Shown piece by piece: positions 16,217 through 25,846 of a DNA stretch of 64,000 bases (positions are counted from its first letter, which is position 1; each line of letters begins with the position of its first letter). Under the pieces are notes generated by a model. That model searched no databases, had not been told where the DNA came from, and was given only the letters and a program-made list of their open reading frames with translations. A program made the translations under genes and the position numbers. Origin of the DNA: Xanthobacter autotrophicus (GTDB taxonomy: Bacteria; Pseudomonadota; Alphaproteobacteria; Rhizobiales; Xanthobacteraceae). The stretch lies in contig NZ_VAUP01000015.1 of the NCBI RefSeq assembly GCF_005871085.1, positions 248,001 through 312,000 on the forward strand, read 5' to 3'.

Positions 16217-18961
16217 CTACGCCTCCGATGCCTCGCCCGTTTCGTCGGCATCGCCGTTCTCGGCCCCGGCATCGTCGCTGATATGCTCCACGGAGACGAC
16301 ACGCTCGCCCTCCGCCGTATCGAACACGATGACGCCCTGGCTGGCGCGGCCGACGATGCGGATGCCGTCCACCGGGCAGCGGATCAGCTGCCCACCGTCA
16401 GTCACCAGCATGATCTGGTCCTGGTCCTCCACCGGGAAGGAGGCGACGAGGCGGCCGTTGCGCTCGTTCACCGCCATGGCGACGATGCCCTTGCCGCCGC
16501 GTCCGGTCACCCGATACTCGTAGGACGAGGTGCGCTTGCCGTAACCATTCTCGGAGACGGTGAGGATGAACTGCTCCTTGGCGCCCATCTCGGCGTAGCG
16601 GTCCTGGCCCAGTTGGCCATTGCCGCTGGCGCCCTCCTCCGGCTCCACGTCTCCGGCCTCGGTGGCCTCGCCCGCCAGAGCACGGCGGCGCTTGATATAG
16701 GCCAGGCGGTCTTCGGCGGAGGCGTCCACATGGCCGATGATGGCCATGGAGATGATGGTGTCGCCATCCTCCAGCCGGATGCCGCGAACGCCCACGCTGT
16801 CGCGTCCCTTGAACACGCGCACCTCGGTCACCGGGAAGCGGATGCAGGCTCCGGCCGCCGTGGTCAGCAGCACATCGTCGTCTTCCGTGCACAGCCCCAC
16901 GTCAGCGATGGCCTCGCCCTCGTTGAGCTTCATGGCGATCTTGCCGTTGCGGTTCACCTGCTGGAAATCGGTGAGCGCATTGCGCCGCACGGTGCCGCCG
17001 GTGGTCGCGAACATGATCTGCAGGCGATCGTTCTCGTCGGAATCCTCTGGCAGCAGGACGACGGAGGTGATGCGCTCATCCTGCTCCAGCGGCAGGATGT
17101 TGATGAGCGCCTTGCCGCGGGCCTGTGGCGCCGCCAGCGGCAGGCGCCACACCTTCAGCTTGTAGACCTGCCCCTTGGAGGAGAAGAACAGCACCGGAGC
17201 GTGGGTGGAGGCCACGAACAGGCGGGTGACGAAATCCTCGTCCCGCGTCTGCATGGCCGATCGGCCCTTGCCGCCGCGTCGCTGCGCCCGATAGGTGGAG
17301 AGCGGCACGCGCTTGATGTAACCGGCGTGGGAGACGGTGACCACCATCTCCTCACGCTGGATAAGGTCCTCGTCCTCCAGGTCGCCGAAGCCTTCCACGA
17401 TCTCCGTGCGCCGCGGCGTGCCGAACTCCTCCTTGATGGCGATCAGTTCGGCCCGGATGATGGCGCGCATGCGCGGACGGCTGGCGAGAATGTCCAGATA
17501 GTCGGCAATTTCCACCGCCAGCTTGTCTAGTTCCTCGGCGATCTCGTCGCGGCCCAAAGCCGTGAGGCGCTGCAGGCGCAGGTCCAAGATCGCGCGGGCC
17601 TGCTCGAAGGACAGGCGGTAGGTGTCGTCCGGGCCAAGCTTGTGGCGTGGGTCGGCGATGAGCGCGATGAGGGGCGCCATGTCCTTGGCCGGCCAGTCGC
17701 GCGCCATCAGGGATTCGCGGGCGCTGGCCGGGTCCGGCGCGGTGCGGATGAGGCGGATCACCTCATCGATATTGGCCACGGCGATGGCAAGGCCCACCAA
17801 CACATGGGCCCGGTCGCGCGCCTTGCGCAGCAGGAACTTGGTGCGGCGGCTGATGACCTCCTCGCGGAAGGCGATGAAGGCGGTGAGTACATCGTGCAGC
17901 GTGAGCACGCCCGGCTTGCCGCCCGACAGCGCCACCATGTTCACGCCGAACGAGGTCTGCAGCAGTGTCAGGCGATAGAGGTTGTTGAGCACCACATCGG
18001 CCTGGGCGTCGCGCTTGATCTCGATGACCACGCGCATACCGTCCCGGTCGCTCTCGTCGCGGATCTCGGCGATGCCCTCGACGCGCTTGTCGCGCACCAG
18101 CTCGGCCATCTTCTCGATCATCGTCGCCTTGTTCACCTGATAGGGAATTTCGGTGACGATGAGCGCCTCGCGCTCCTTGCGGATGGTCTCGATGGCCACC
18201 TTGGCCCGCATCAGGATGGAGCCGCGCCCGGTAAGATAGGCTTGGCGGATGCCGGTGCGGCCCAGGATCAGCGCGCCGGTGGGGAAATCCGGTCCGGGGA
18301 GCAGGTCGAGTAGCGCCTCGGGTTCCAGCGTTGGGTCGTCCAGCAGAGCGACGGTGGTGTCGACGATCTCGCCGAGATTGTGCGGCGGGATATTGGTGGC
18401 CATGCCCACCGCGATGCCGCCGGCGCCGTTGACCAGCAGGTTCGGGAACTTGGCCGGGAGGACGGTCGGCTCGTGCTCCGAATTGTCGTAATTGTCCTGG
18501 TAGTCGACAGTGTCCTTGTCGAGGTCGTCGAGAAGGGCATTCGTCACCTTCTCCAGGCGCACCTCAGTGTAGCGCATGGCCGCCGGGGCATCGCCGTCCA
18601 CCGAGCCGAAATTGCCCTGGCCGTCCACCAGCGGCAGGCGCATGGCGAAGGTCTGCGCCATGCGCACGAGGGCATCGTAGACCGACTGGTCGCCGTGCGG
18701 ATGATACTTGCCGATGACATCGCCCACCACGCGGGCGGACTTGCGATAGGACTTATTCCACTCATACCCGTTCTCGTGCATGGAGAACAGAATGCGCCGA
18801 TGCACCGGCTTCAGGCCGTCGCGCACGTCGGGCAACGCGCGGGCGACGATGACGCTCATCGCATAGTCGAGGTAGGAGCGCGACAACTCCTCCGTGATGG
18901 AAACGGGCCGGATATCGGACGGCGGCTCGCCGCCGGGCTTCGGCGTCTCGGAATCGGCCAA
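16217..18961 (-). CDS. gyrA: DNA gyrase subunit A
   Basis: A 914-residue gyrase A subunit, which breaks and rejoins DNA while GyrB supplies ATP-driven negative supercoiling. The N-terminal breakage-reunion domain shows [20 protein letters not shown] and the catalytic tyrosine region [10 protein letters not shown]. The C-terminal beta-pinwheel has the GyrA box in [20 protein letters not shown], and repeated blades follow. The C-terminus is acidic. In the quinolone-resistance region the residues after HGD are Gln-Ser instead of the Ser-Ala of E. coli positions 83-84. It lies downstream of ssb on the same strand after 319 bases. Confidence 0.96.
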   Translation of the reverse strand: MADSETPKPGGEPPSDIRPVSITEELSRSYLDYAMSVIVARALPDVRDGLKPVHRRILFSMHENGYEWNKSYRKSARVVGDVIGKYHPHGDQSVYDALVRMAQTFAMRLPLVDGQGNFGSVDGDAPAAMRYTEVRLEKVTNALLDDLDKDTVDYQDNYDNSEHEPTVLPAKFPNLLVNGAGGIAVGMATNIPPHNLGEIVDTTVALLDDPTLEPEALLDLLPGPDFPTGALILGRTGIRQAYLTGRGSILMRAKVAIETIRKEREALIVTEIPYQVNKATMIEKMAELVRDKRVEGIAEIRDESDRDGMRVVIEIKRDAQADVVLNNLYRLTLLQTSFGVNMVALSGGKPGVLTLHDVLTAFIAFREEVISRRTKFLLRKARDRAHVLVGLAIAVANIDEVIRLIRTAPDPASARESLMARDWPAKDMAPLIALIADPRHKLGPDDTYRLSFEQARAILDLRLQRLTALGRDEIAEELDKLAVEIADYLDILASRPRMRAIIRAELIAIKEEFGTPRRTEIVEGFGDLEDEDLIQREEMVVTVSHAGYIKRVPLSTYRAQRRGGKGRSAMQTRDEDFVTRLFVASTHAPVLFFSSKGQVYKLKVWRLPLAAPQARGKALINILPLEQDERITSVVLLPEDSDENDRLQIMFATTGGTVRRNALTDFQQVNRNGKIAMKLNEGEAIADVGLCTEDDDVLLTTAAGACIRFPVTEVRVFKGRDSVGVRGIRLEDGDTIISMAIIGHVDASAEDRLAYIKRRRALAGEATEAGDVEPEEGASGNGQLGQDRYAEMGAKEQFILTVSENGYGKRTSSYEYRVTGRGGKGIVAMAVNERNGRLVASFPVEDQDQIMLVTDGGQLIRCPVDGIRIVGRASQGVIVFDTAEGERVVSVEHISDDAGAENGDADETGEASEA

Positions 18962-19245
18962 AAGTCAACACTCTCAATCGTGGAACGCGGTGCTTCCTTC
19001 TAGCCGATTCACCCCCGAAAGGCCAGCGAAACCACAGCAACGTAACGATTTTTTCTCTTTAATCTTCAATGACTTGCGCGCCAGTTCCCTCGAAGTCGCC
19101 GATCACTTTGACCCTTTTGCGTCAAAGTTCCCCCTAGGCGTGCCTGACAGCGCTTCCCGTCCGAACCCCGAAAGCGCCACCTGCTGTGACCCAATCATCC
19201 TACTGGCGCCCTAAACAAGGAGTTCAGACAGCCGAGTGCCGAGTG
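18962..19245. other. Intergenic region between ssb and gyrA
   Basis: This gap carries the presumed gyrA promoter, with AT-rich patches around 19045-19070 and an 8-bp inverted repeat at 19105-19128. No gene is visible. Confidence 0.5.
19105..19128. repeat. Inverted repeat upstream of gyrA
   Basis: Two perfect 8-base arms, ACTTTGAC (19105-19112) and GTCAAAGT (19121-19128), are separated by 8 bases. The element lies about 145 bases before the gyrA start codon. It may be an operator or part of a promoter: the minus strand reads TTTGACG at one arm, like a -35 box. No function is established. Confidence 0.5.
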
Positions 19246-19273
19246 CCCGCCCCGGCTGATCAACCGGGGCGGG
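19246..19273. terminator. GC-rich stem-loop after ssb
   Basis: A perfect 10-bp stem (CCCGCCCCGG / CCGGGGCGGG) with an 8-base loop lies 7 bases after the ssb stop codon. There is no T-run on the minus strand, so it may be a pause or mRNA-end hairpin and not a full intrinsic terminator. Confidence 0.5.
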
Positions 19274-19280
19274 GAAGGCA

Positions 19281-19820
19281 TCAGAACGGAATTTCGTCAT
19301 CGAGATCGGCAGCCGGTCGCCCCCCACCGCCGGAACCGCTCGATGAGCTGGCCGAGGCGCCAGACACCTTGCGGCCGCCACCGGAGCCGCCATAGCCGCC
19401 GCCCATCGGGCTCGCCGAACCGAAATCAGAGCCGCCGGCATAGTCGTCACTGCCCGCCCCAGAGCCTTCGCCGCGTCCGTCGAGCAGCGTCAGCTCGCCG
19501 CGATAGGGCCGCAGCACGATCTCGGTGGTATAGGTTTCCCGCCCGTCCTTCTCATATTTGCGGGTCTCAAGCTGGCCTTCGATGTAAACCTTGGAGCCCT
19601 TTTTCAGGAAGCGCTCGGCGACGCCCGCCAAATTCTCATTAAAGATCACCACGCGGTGCCATTCCGTGCGCTCGCGGCGCTCACCGGATGCCTTGTCCCG
19701 CCAGTTCTCCGAGGTGGCGACCGACAGGTTGCAGACCCGTCCGCCATTCTGGAAAGACTTGATTTCCGGGTCCCGGCCGAGATTGCCGACCAGGATCACC
19801 TTATTGACGCTGCCGGCCAT
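19281..19820 (-). CDS. ssb: Single-stranded DNA-binding protein
   Basis: A 179-residue SSB. The OB-fold occupies residues 1-110 (MAGSVNKVILVGNLGRDPEI, TEWHRVVIFNENLAGVAERF, YIEGQLETRKYEKDGRETY). A Gly/Ser-rich flexible linker follows, and the protein ends in DLDDEIPF, the acidic tip that recruits partner proteins. ATG at 19820 gives the canonical start; the frame continues upstream without support. It is divergent from uvrA, and the gap holds two LexA-type boxes, so SOS induction is likely, as for ssb-uvrA pairs in other proteobacteria. Confidence 0.95.
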   Translation of the reverse strand: MAGSVNKVILVGNLGRDPEIKSFQNGGRVCNLSVATSENWRDKASGERRERTEWHRVVIFNENLAGVAERFLKKGSKVYIEGQLETRKYEKDGRETYTTEIVLRPYRGELTLLDGRGEGSGAGSDDYAGGSDFGSASPMGGGYGGSGGGRKVSGASASSSSGSGGGGRPAADLDDEIPF

Positions 19821-19954
19821 CCCGATGCTCCTCGTTCGTGGTCGCTTTATCAGCCCGCACCCTACCGCCCACGGCGCGGCAGGCCAGCCCAAAGCCGACT
19901 TTTCCCCATTAAGAACCGCGTGGATCCACGCGCAGTAAAGGGGGATTTAGCAAT

Positions 19955-19969
19955 GTTCATGTTGTGTTC
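19955..19969 (+). promoter_or_regulatory. LexA (SOS) box, ssb-proximal
   Basis: The sequence is GTTC-ATGTTGT-GTTC, which fits the alphaproteobacterial LexA consensus GTTC-N7-GTTC exactly. It lies 135 bases upstream of the ssb start codon in the divergent ssb-uvrA gap. Confidence 0.75.
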
Positions 19970-20055
19970 CTATCGTCTCGCGACGCCGGATGCAAGCACC
20001 TTCTTCCATTGGGAGGCGTGGTGGCCGTCAGAATTTTGGCTGGCTCGGCGCAGCG

Positions 20056-20070
20056 GTTCCTGATATGTTC
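20056..20070 (+). promoter_or_regulatory. LexA (SOS) box, uvrA side
   Basis: A second exact GTTC-N7-GTTC element, GTTC-CTGATAT-GTTC, lies about 100 bases from the first. Both are direct repeats of GTTC in the same orientation. It is nearer to uvrA (about 245 bases before its start). The remaining roughly 240 bases before uvrA show no gene. Confidence 0.7.
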
Positions 20071-20313
20071 CCTACCGCATTGCACGCGGCCACCTACATT
20101 CAACCCGTGATCAGGGGCGAATTCGAAATGCAGCGATTGGGTTTCACTGTCGTGTCAAAAGAGTCGTGCAACGCCGAGGCGGGGAGCGTTTCCGAGGGTT
20201 GGTTCGGCCCAGCGCGCATCCCTTCCCCCACATTTAGCGTATTCACCCCCAGAGCCAAGTCGGCCGCCCCTCTTTCCTGATCTTTCTGCGCCTGTCGGCG
20301 CCACCGGAATTCC

Positions 20314-23300
20314 ATGTCTGATCGCGCATTTCCCACCCGGGCGACTGCCGCCCCTGATATCGCCGTCCGCCGGGACGCCCGTACCCTCACGGTGCGTGGC
20401 GCGCGCGAGCACAACCTGAAGAACGTGGACCTCGCGATCCCGCGGGACAGCCTCGTGGTGTTCACCGGCCTCTCCGGATCGGGCAAGAGTTCGCTGGCCT
20501 TCGACACAATCTATGCCGAAGGCCAGCGCCGGTATGTGGAAAGCCTCTCGGCCTACGCCCGGCAATTCCTGGAAATGATGCAGAAGCCGGATGTGGACCA
20601 GATCGACGGTCTGTCCCCGGCGATTTCCATCGAGCAGAAGACCACGTCCAAGAATCCGCGTTCCACCGTGGGCACGGTGACCGAGATCTACGATTACATG
20701 CGCCTTCTGTGGGCGCGCACGGGGGTGCCGTATTCGCCGGCCACCGGCCTGCCCATCGAGAGCCAGACCGTCTCGCAGATGGTGGATCGCACACTGGCCC
20801 TGCCCGAGGGCACCCGCCTCTATCTGCTGGCCCCGGTTGTGCGCGGACGCAAGGGCGAGTACCGCAAGGAACTCGCCGAGTGGATGAAGAAGGGCTTTCA
20901 GCGGGTGAAGATCGACGGCGCCTTCCACGAAATCGCGGAAGCGCCTGCCCTCGACAAGAAAATCAAACACGACATCGACGTGGTGGTGGACCGCATCGTG
21001 GTGCGGGCTGATCTCGCCGCGCGCCTCGCCGACAGTTTCGAGACGGCGCTGGCGCTGGCCGATGGCATCGCGGTAGCTGAATACGCCGATGAGAAGGACG
21101 AGACAGGGGCCGCGCGGCGCATCCTGTTCTCCGAGAAGTTCGCCTGCCCGGTTTCCGGCTTCACCATTTCGGAGATCGAGCCGCGACTTTTTTCCTTCAA
21201 CAATCCCTTCGGCGCCTGCCCGGCTTGCGATGGGCTCGGAGTCGAGCAGACCATCGATCCAGACCTCGTGGTGCCCGACCGGATGCGCTCGCTCAAGCAG
21301 GGCGCCATCGCACCGTGGGCAAAATCCACCTCTCCTTATTATGGCCAAACGCTGGATGCTCTGGCCAAGCACTATGATTTCAAACTCAACGTGCCCTTCG
21401 CCGATCTGCCGGAACAGGCCAAGGATGTATTGCTCTTCGGCTCGGGCTCCGAGAAGATCACCTTCGCCTATGACGACGGCATGCGCGCCTACGAGACCTC
21501 CAAGACCTTCGAGGGCGTGGTGCGCAACCTCGACCGGCGCTGGAAGGAGACGGACAGCGACTGGGCGCGGGAGGAAATCTCGAAATATTTCTCGACCGTT
21601 CCCTGTAAGGCCTGTTCGGGCTACCGCCTGAAGCCGGAGGCCCTGGCCGTAAAGGTGGCCGGAAAGCATATCGGCGAGGTGGGCGAACTCTCGGTGCGGT
21701 CGGCGTCCGCGTGGTTCGAAGCTCTGCCAGGCGAACTGACCGACAAGCAGAACGAGATCGCCGGCCGGATCCTGAAGGAGATCCGCGAGCGGCTGATCTT
21801 TTTGCTGGATGTGGGACTTGAGTATCTCACCCTCACCCGGGCCTCTGGCACCCTGTCCGGTGGCGAGAGCCAGCGCATCCGTCTCGCATCCCAGATCGGC
21901 TCGGGCCTGACCGGGGTGCTGTATGTGCTGGATGAGCCGTCCATCGGCCTGCACCAGCGCGACAATGCGCGTCTTCTGGATACGCTGAAGCACCTGCGCG
22001 ACCTCGGCAATACGGTGATCGTGGTGGAGCACGACGAGGACGCCATCCTCGCCGCCGATTATGTGGTGGATGTAGGTCCTGGTGCCGGCATCCATGGCGG
22101 CCGCATCGTCTCCCAGGGCACGCCCGCCCAGATCCTGGCCGATCCCAATTCCCTCACTGGCCAATATCTCACCGGCCAACTGTCCGTGGGCGTGCCGGCG
22201 CGGCGCAAGCCCAACCCGAAGCGCATGCTCAAGCTTTCGGGCGCGCGCGGCAACAATCTGAAGGACGTGACGGCAGAGATTCCGCTCGGCCTGTTCACCT
22301 GCATAACCGGCGTGTCAGGGGGCGGCAAATCCACGCTGCTCATCGATACCTTGTACAAAGCGGTGGCGCGGCGGCTGAACGGCGCCAGTGAGGCCCCCGC
22401 CCCGTTTGATCGTCTGGAGGGGCTCGAGCACCTCGACAAGGTGATTGATATCGATCAGTCGCCCATCGGCCGCACCCCCCGCTCGAACCCGGCCACCTAC
22501 ACGGGCGCCTTCACGCCCATCCGCGAATGGTTCTCCGGCTTGCCGGAGGCCAAGGCGCGCGGGTATGGCGCCGGGCGCTTCTCCTTCAATGTGAAGGGCG
22601 GGCGCTGCGAGGCCTGCCAGGGCGACGGCGTCATCAAGATCGAGATGCACTTCCTGCCGGATGTCTATGTCACGTGCGACGTCTGCAAGGGCAAGCGCTA
22701 CAACCGCGAGACCCTGGATGTCTCGTTCAAGAACAAGTCCATCGCCGACGTGCTGGACATGACGGTGGAAGAGGGTGCGCAATTCTTCAAGGCGGTGCCG
22801 TCCGTCCGCGAGAAGCTGGAGACCCTGCATCGTGTGGGGCTCGACTACATCAAGGTGGGTCAGCAGGCGACCACGCTCTCCGGCGGCGAGGCGCAGCGCG
22901 TGAAGCTCTCCAAGGAGTTATCCAAGCGCGCCACCGGGCGTACCCTCTACATCCTTGACGAGCCTACCACCGGCCTACACTTCCACGATGTGAAGAAGCT
23001 GCTCGAAGTGCTGCATGAGCTTGTGGAGCAGGGCAACACGGTGGTGGTGATCGAGCACAATCTGGAGGTTATCAAGACCGCCGACTGGATTCTCGATCTC
23101 GGCCCGGAAGGCGGCGACGGGGGCGGCGAGATCGTGGTCGCGGGCACGCCAGAGCAGGTGGCGCAGCACCCGCGCTCCCACACCGGCCACTTCCTCGCGG
23201 AAGTCCTGGCGCGGCGGCCCATGGCCAAGGCCGCCCCGACGGCACCGGTGGAAACGGCGCCTACCACAAAGGCACTGTCGCCGGCAAAGGCATCCACGGG

Positions 23301-23502
23301 GAAGATGTCAACGGCGAAGGTTGAAGCCCGCAAGGCCGTGACCAGAAATGCACCGGCCAACCCGGAAGCATTGGATCGGGAGCCTGCGGCAGATGCTCAA
23401 ACTGCGGGAAAGGTCGGTGAGACTGTTGGTGTTGAGGACAAGGCCACGCCGGCCAAGGCGGCGCCCCGTCCCCGTGGCCGGCGCCGGCAGGCTGCGGAGT
23501 AG
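20314..23502 (+). CDS. uvrA: Excinuclease ABC subunit A
   Basis: A 1062-residue UvrA, the damage-recognition ATPase of nucleotide excision repair. It carries two ABC modules: the first Walker A is [20 protein letters not shown] near residue 50 and the second is [19 protein letters not shown] near residue 665. ABC signatures are [16 protein letters not shown] and [15 protein letters not shown], and the zinc-binding CxxC pairs appear in [11 protein letters not shown] and in CEACQGDG with CDVCKGK. The last 93 residues (about 970-1062) are an unusual tail rich in Ala, Thr, Lys and Pro, beyond the normal end near [13 protein letters not shown]. Two LexA boxes precede it. Confidence 0.97.
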   Translation: MSDRAFPTRATAAPDIAVRRDARTLTVRGAREHNLKNVDLAIPRDSLVVFTGLSGSGKSSLAFDTIYAEGQRRYVESLSAYARQFLEMMQKPDVDQIDGLSPAISIEQKTTSKNPRSTVGTVTEIYDYMRLLWARTGVPYSPATGLPIESQTVSQMVDRTLALPEGTRLYLLAPVVRGRKGEYRKELAEWMKKGFQRVKIDGAFHEIAEAPALDKKIKHDIDVVVDRIVVRADLAARLADSFETALALADGIAVAEYADEKDETGAARRILFSEKFACPVSGFTISEIEPRLFSFNNPFGACPACDGLGVEQTIDPDLVVPDRMRSLKQGAIAPWAKSTSPYYGQTLDALAKHYDFKLNVPFADLPEQAKDVLLFGSGSEKITFAYDDGMRAYETSKTFEGVVRNLDRRWKETDSDWAREEISKYFSTVPCKACSGYRLKPEALAVKVAGKHIGEVGELSVRSASAWFEALPGELTDKQNEIAGRILKEIRERLIFLLDVGLEYLTLTRASGTLSGGESQRIRLASQIGSGLTGVLYVLDEPSIGLHQRDNARLLDTLKHLRDLGNTVIVVEHDEDAILAADYVVDVGPGAGIHGGRIVSQGTPAQILADPNSLTGQYLTGQLSVGVPARRKPNPKRMLKLSGARGNNLKDVTAEIPLGLFTCITGVSGGGKSTLLIDTLYKAVARRLNGASEAPAPFDRLEGLEHLDKVIDIDQSPIGRTPRSNPATYTGAFTPIREWFSGLPEAKARGYGAGRFSFNVKGGRCEACQGDGVIKIEMHFLPDVYVTCDVCKGKRYNRETLDVSFKNKSIADVLDMTVEEGAQFFKAVPSVREKLETLHRVGLDYIKVGQQATTLSGGEAQRVKLSKELSKRATGRTLYILDEPTTGLHFHDVKKLLEVLHELVEQGNTVVVIEHNLEVIKTADWILDLGPEGGDGGGEIVVAGTPEQVAQHPRSHTGHFLAEVLARRPMAKAAPTAPVETAPTTKALSPAKASTGKMSTAKVEARKAVTRNAPANPEALDREPAADAQTAGKVGETVGVEDKATPAKAAPRPRGRRRQAAE

Positions 23503-23514
23503 GTGCCTTTGGAT

Positions 23515-23533
23515 CGGCCCGGTGTGCGGGCCG
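23515..23533 (+). terminator. Short stem-loop after uvrA
   Basis: A perfect 7-bp stem CGGCCCG / CGGGCCG with a GTGTG loop begins 12 bases after the uvrA stop codon. No T-run follows, so its strength as a terminator is uncertain. Confidence 0.35.
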
Positions 23534-24034
23534 GCGATTCGCGAAAATGCTCTACTCGGGACCTCCACTTGGGACCTTCCGGTTCGGGGGCGTCCGCGAG
23601 CGGGTCGGATTCCGGTGACGGTAAGGCCCGCGTCGCGATATCGGAACGGAACCGGCCTTTTCATGCCCGCTGCAGGATACCGGCGTGCCCTTGTGGCTGC
23701 CTGCGCTCGGTACCGATCGTCGTTTTAGATGTTGGGGGCCTGCGGCAGCAATCGCGCTCCGAGCAACATCACGGCTCCTATCGGGCGTCGCCTGTGGCGT
23801 CTGCCGGGGCGTCGCCTGGCTCGTCCGTTTCTCCATTTTCCACGTCATACGCGCGGTGCGTCCGGCGACAGCCCTTGACCCCGCGATGGCGAGTAAGCTC
23901 AGCCGGCCAAGCTCCATGCACACTTCGCAATGCTGCAATGCATGATCCGCTATTTGGCGATGCAGCAAAGAGGCGTATCTAAGAGGAGAAAGTCGCGGAA
24001 GCAAAGAGACGCTTCCGCAAAGTGGAGAAGACCA
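23534..24034. other. Intergenic region between uvrA and the DUF1127 gene
   Basis: About 500 bases without a supported gene. Open frames exist on both strands but have scattered Cys, His and Ser and no domain pattern. The last 60 bases are AT-richer and purine-rich and probably carry the promoter and leader of the small DUF1127 gene. A small RNA here cannot be excluded by eye. Confidence 0.5.
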
Positions 24035-24196
24035 ATGTTGCTCTGGGGTTTCCTGGCTCGCCAGTTCCGCCGGTGGCAGACGTATAATCGCACTGTCACA
24101 GAGCTGTCCAAGCTTGATGATCGCAGTCTCGCGGACATCAATGTGTCGCGCAGCGAGATCCGTGCTCTCGCTCGGCACGCATCCGCCGCCGTCTGA
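24035..24196 (+). CDS. DUF1127 small protein (YjiS type)
   Basis: A 53-residue Arg-rich small protein matching the DUF1127 pattern: FLARQFRRWQTYNRTVTELS followed by KLDDRSLADINVSRSEIRAL. Such proteins are abundant in alphaproteobacteria. Some act in phosphate or carbon metabolism or RNA turnover in Agrobacterium and Rhodobacter, where DUF1127 proteins bind RNA or affect RNase-dependent processes; the role of this copy is unknown. ATG at 24035 follows a good ribosome site (GTGGAGAAG). A stem-loop with a T-rich tail lies 46 bases after the stop, so it is a monocistronic transcript. Confidence 0.85.
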   Translation: MLLWGFLARQFRRWQTYNRTVTELSKLDDRSLADINVSRSEIRALARHASAAV

Positions 24197-24242
24197 TACG
24201 ACGACGCTGACATAGCCCGGCCAGTGGCTGGGCATCGATAGT

Positions 24243-24264
24243 GGCCCCGCTCGGGGCCATTTTC
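24243..24264 (+). terminator. Rho-independent terminator after the DUF1127 gene
   Basis: A 6-bp GC stem GGCCCC / GGGGCC with loop GCTC is followed by ATTTTCGTTTTC. The T-rich tail makes it a good intrinsic terminator. Confidence 0.75.
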
Positions 24265-24418
24265 GTTTTCTGGACGCGTATACTGCCCGCCCAATCCGGC
24301 GCAGGGGTTGAAGTCTTCGGGGTGGCTGTGGCACATGGCACCTCCCGTCGGCACGTCCTTCGCGTTCCAGCCTTCAAGGCTCTTTGCCTGAAGGCCCATT
24401 CCCCGGCGGAGCGGAGTC

Positions 24419-25837
24419 ATGATGCCCCAGTCAGCTGACCCCGTGCACGTTGTCGGCGGCGGCCTCGCCGGATCCGAGGCGGCCTGGCAGATCGCAACCC
24501 GCGGCGTCCCCGTGGTGCTGCATGAAATGCGACCCCAGCGCACCACTGACGCCCATCTCACTGACGGCCTCGCCGAGCTGGTCTGCTCCAATTCCTTCCG
24601 CTCCGATGATCCGGAAGGCAATGCGGTGGGCGTGCTCCATGCTGAGATGCGGCAGGCCGGATCGCTCATCCTCGCCGCCGCAGACAAAAACCAGGTGCCC
24701 GCCGGCGGCGCGCTGGCGGTGGACCGCGACGGCTTCTCCCGCGCGGTCACTCAGGCGCTTGAAGAGCACCCTCTCATCGAGATCCGGCGCGAGGAACTCG
24801 CCACCCTGCCGCCCGCCGAGTGGGACAAAGTGATTTTGGCCACGGGCCCCCTCACCTCCCCCGCGCTCGCCGAGGCAATCCTGTCGCTGACCGGGGAGAC
24901 GGCGCTGGCCTTCTTTGATGCCATCGCGCCCATCGTGCATTTCGATTCAATCAACATGGGCAAGGCCTGGTTCCAGTCGCGCTACGACAAGCCGGGGCCG
25001 GGCGGCACCGGTGCAGACTACATCAACTGCCCGCTGGACGAGGCGCAGTACCATGCCTTCGTGGACGCGCTGATCGCCGGTGAGAAGGCGCCCATGCGCG
25101 ATTTCGAGGCCAAGACCCCCTATTTCGACGGCTGCCTGCCCATCGAGGTGATGGCCGAGCGCGGTCGCGAGACCCTGCGCTTCGGCCCCATGAAGCCGGT
25201 GGGCCTCACCAATCCGCATAACCCCGCCGTCAAGGCCTATGCCATCGTCCAGCTGCGGCAGGATAACAAGCTGGGCACGCTCTACAATATGGTGGGCTTC
25301 CAGACCAAGCTGCGCCATGGCGAGCAGGCGCGCGTCTTCCGCACCATCCCCGGGCTGGAAAACGCGGAGTTCGCGCGGCTCGGCGGCCTCCATCGCAATA
25401 CCTACCTGAACTCCCCGCGCCTGCTCGACGGTACGCTGCGGCTGAAGGCCGATCCGCGCCTGCGCTTCGCCGGACAGATCACCGGCTGCGAGGGCTATGT
25501 GGAAAGCGCGGCCGTGGGCCTCATGGCCGGACGCTTCGCCGCCGCCGAGCGGCACGGTGAGATGATCGTCCCGCCCCCGCTCACCACGGCGCATGGGGCG
25601 CTGCTCGCCCACATCACCGGCGGCCATGTGGAGGCCGAGGAGGCCGGAGCGCCGCGCTCGTTCCAGCCCATGAACATCAATTTCGGCCTGTTCCCGCCGC
25701 TGGAGGAAGCCCCCCGCGCCGAACCCGGCAAGCGCCTCCGCGGCGCGGAGAAGACGCTGGCGAAGAAGAAGGCCATGGCCGCGCGGGCGCTGGCCCATAT
25801 GGCGGCGTGGCTCGACACGCCGGCCCGGGCGGCTTAA
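24419..25837 (+). CDS. trmFO: TrmFO, folate/FAD-dependent tRNA (uracil-54-C5)-methyltransferase
   Basis: A 472-residue flavoprotein that makes ribothymidine at position 54 of tRNA from methylenetetrahydrofolate. The dinucleotide-binding motif is at the N-terminus ([20 protein letters not shown]), followed by the conserved [20 protein letters not shown] region with [10 protein letters not shown], then [14 protein letters not shown] and [20 protein letters not shown] near the end. Length and motif order match TrmFO/Gid and not the related MnmG, which is about 620 residues. The kinase-like gene follows after 9 bases and is probably co-transcribed. Confidence 0.95.
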   Translation: MMPQSADPVHVVGGGLAGSEAAWQIATRGVPVVLHEMRPQRTTDAHLTDGLAELVCSNSFRSDDPEGNAVGVLHAEMRQAGSLILAAADKNQVPAGGALAVDRDGFSRAVTQALEEHPLIEIRREELATLPPAEWDKVILATGPLTSPALAEAILSLTGETALAFFDAIAPIVHFDSINMGKAWFQSRYDKPGPGGTGADYINCPLDEAQYHAFVDALIAGEKAPMRDFEAKTPYFDGCLPIEVMAERGRETLRFGPMKPVGLTNPHNPAVKAYAIVQLRQDNKLGTLYNMVGFQTKLRHGEQARVFRTIPGLENAEFARLGGLHRNTYLNSPRLLDGTLRLKADPRLRFAGQITGCEGYVESAAVGLMAGRFAAAERHGEMIVPPPLTTAHGALLAHITGGHVEAEEAGAPRSFQPMNINFGLFPPLEEAPRAEPGKRLRGAEKTLAKKKAMAARALAHMAAWLDTPARAA

Positions 25838-25846
25838 GAGGCCCCG

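Noticed and set aside
20155-22179. A 674-codon open frame on the minus strand opposite uvrA
   Set aside because: It is an antisense shadow of uvrA with no domain pattern.
23503-23982. A 159-codon open frame after uvrA
   Set aside because: It has no ribosome site, a Cys/His/Ser-rich random-like composition and no domain, so it is treated as intergenic.
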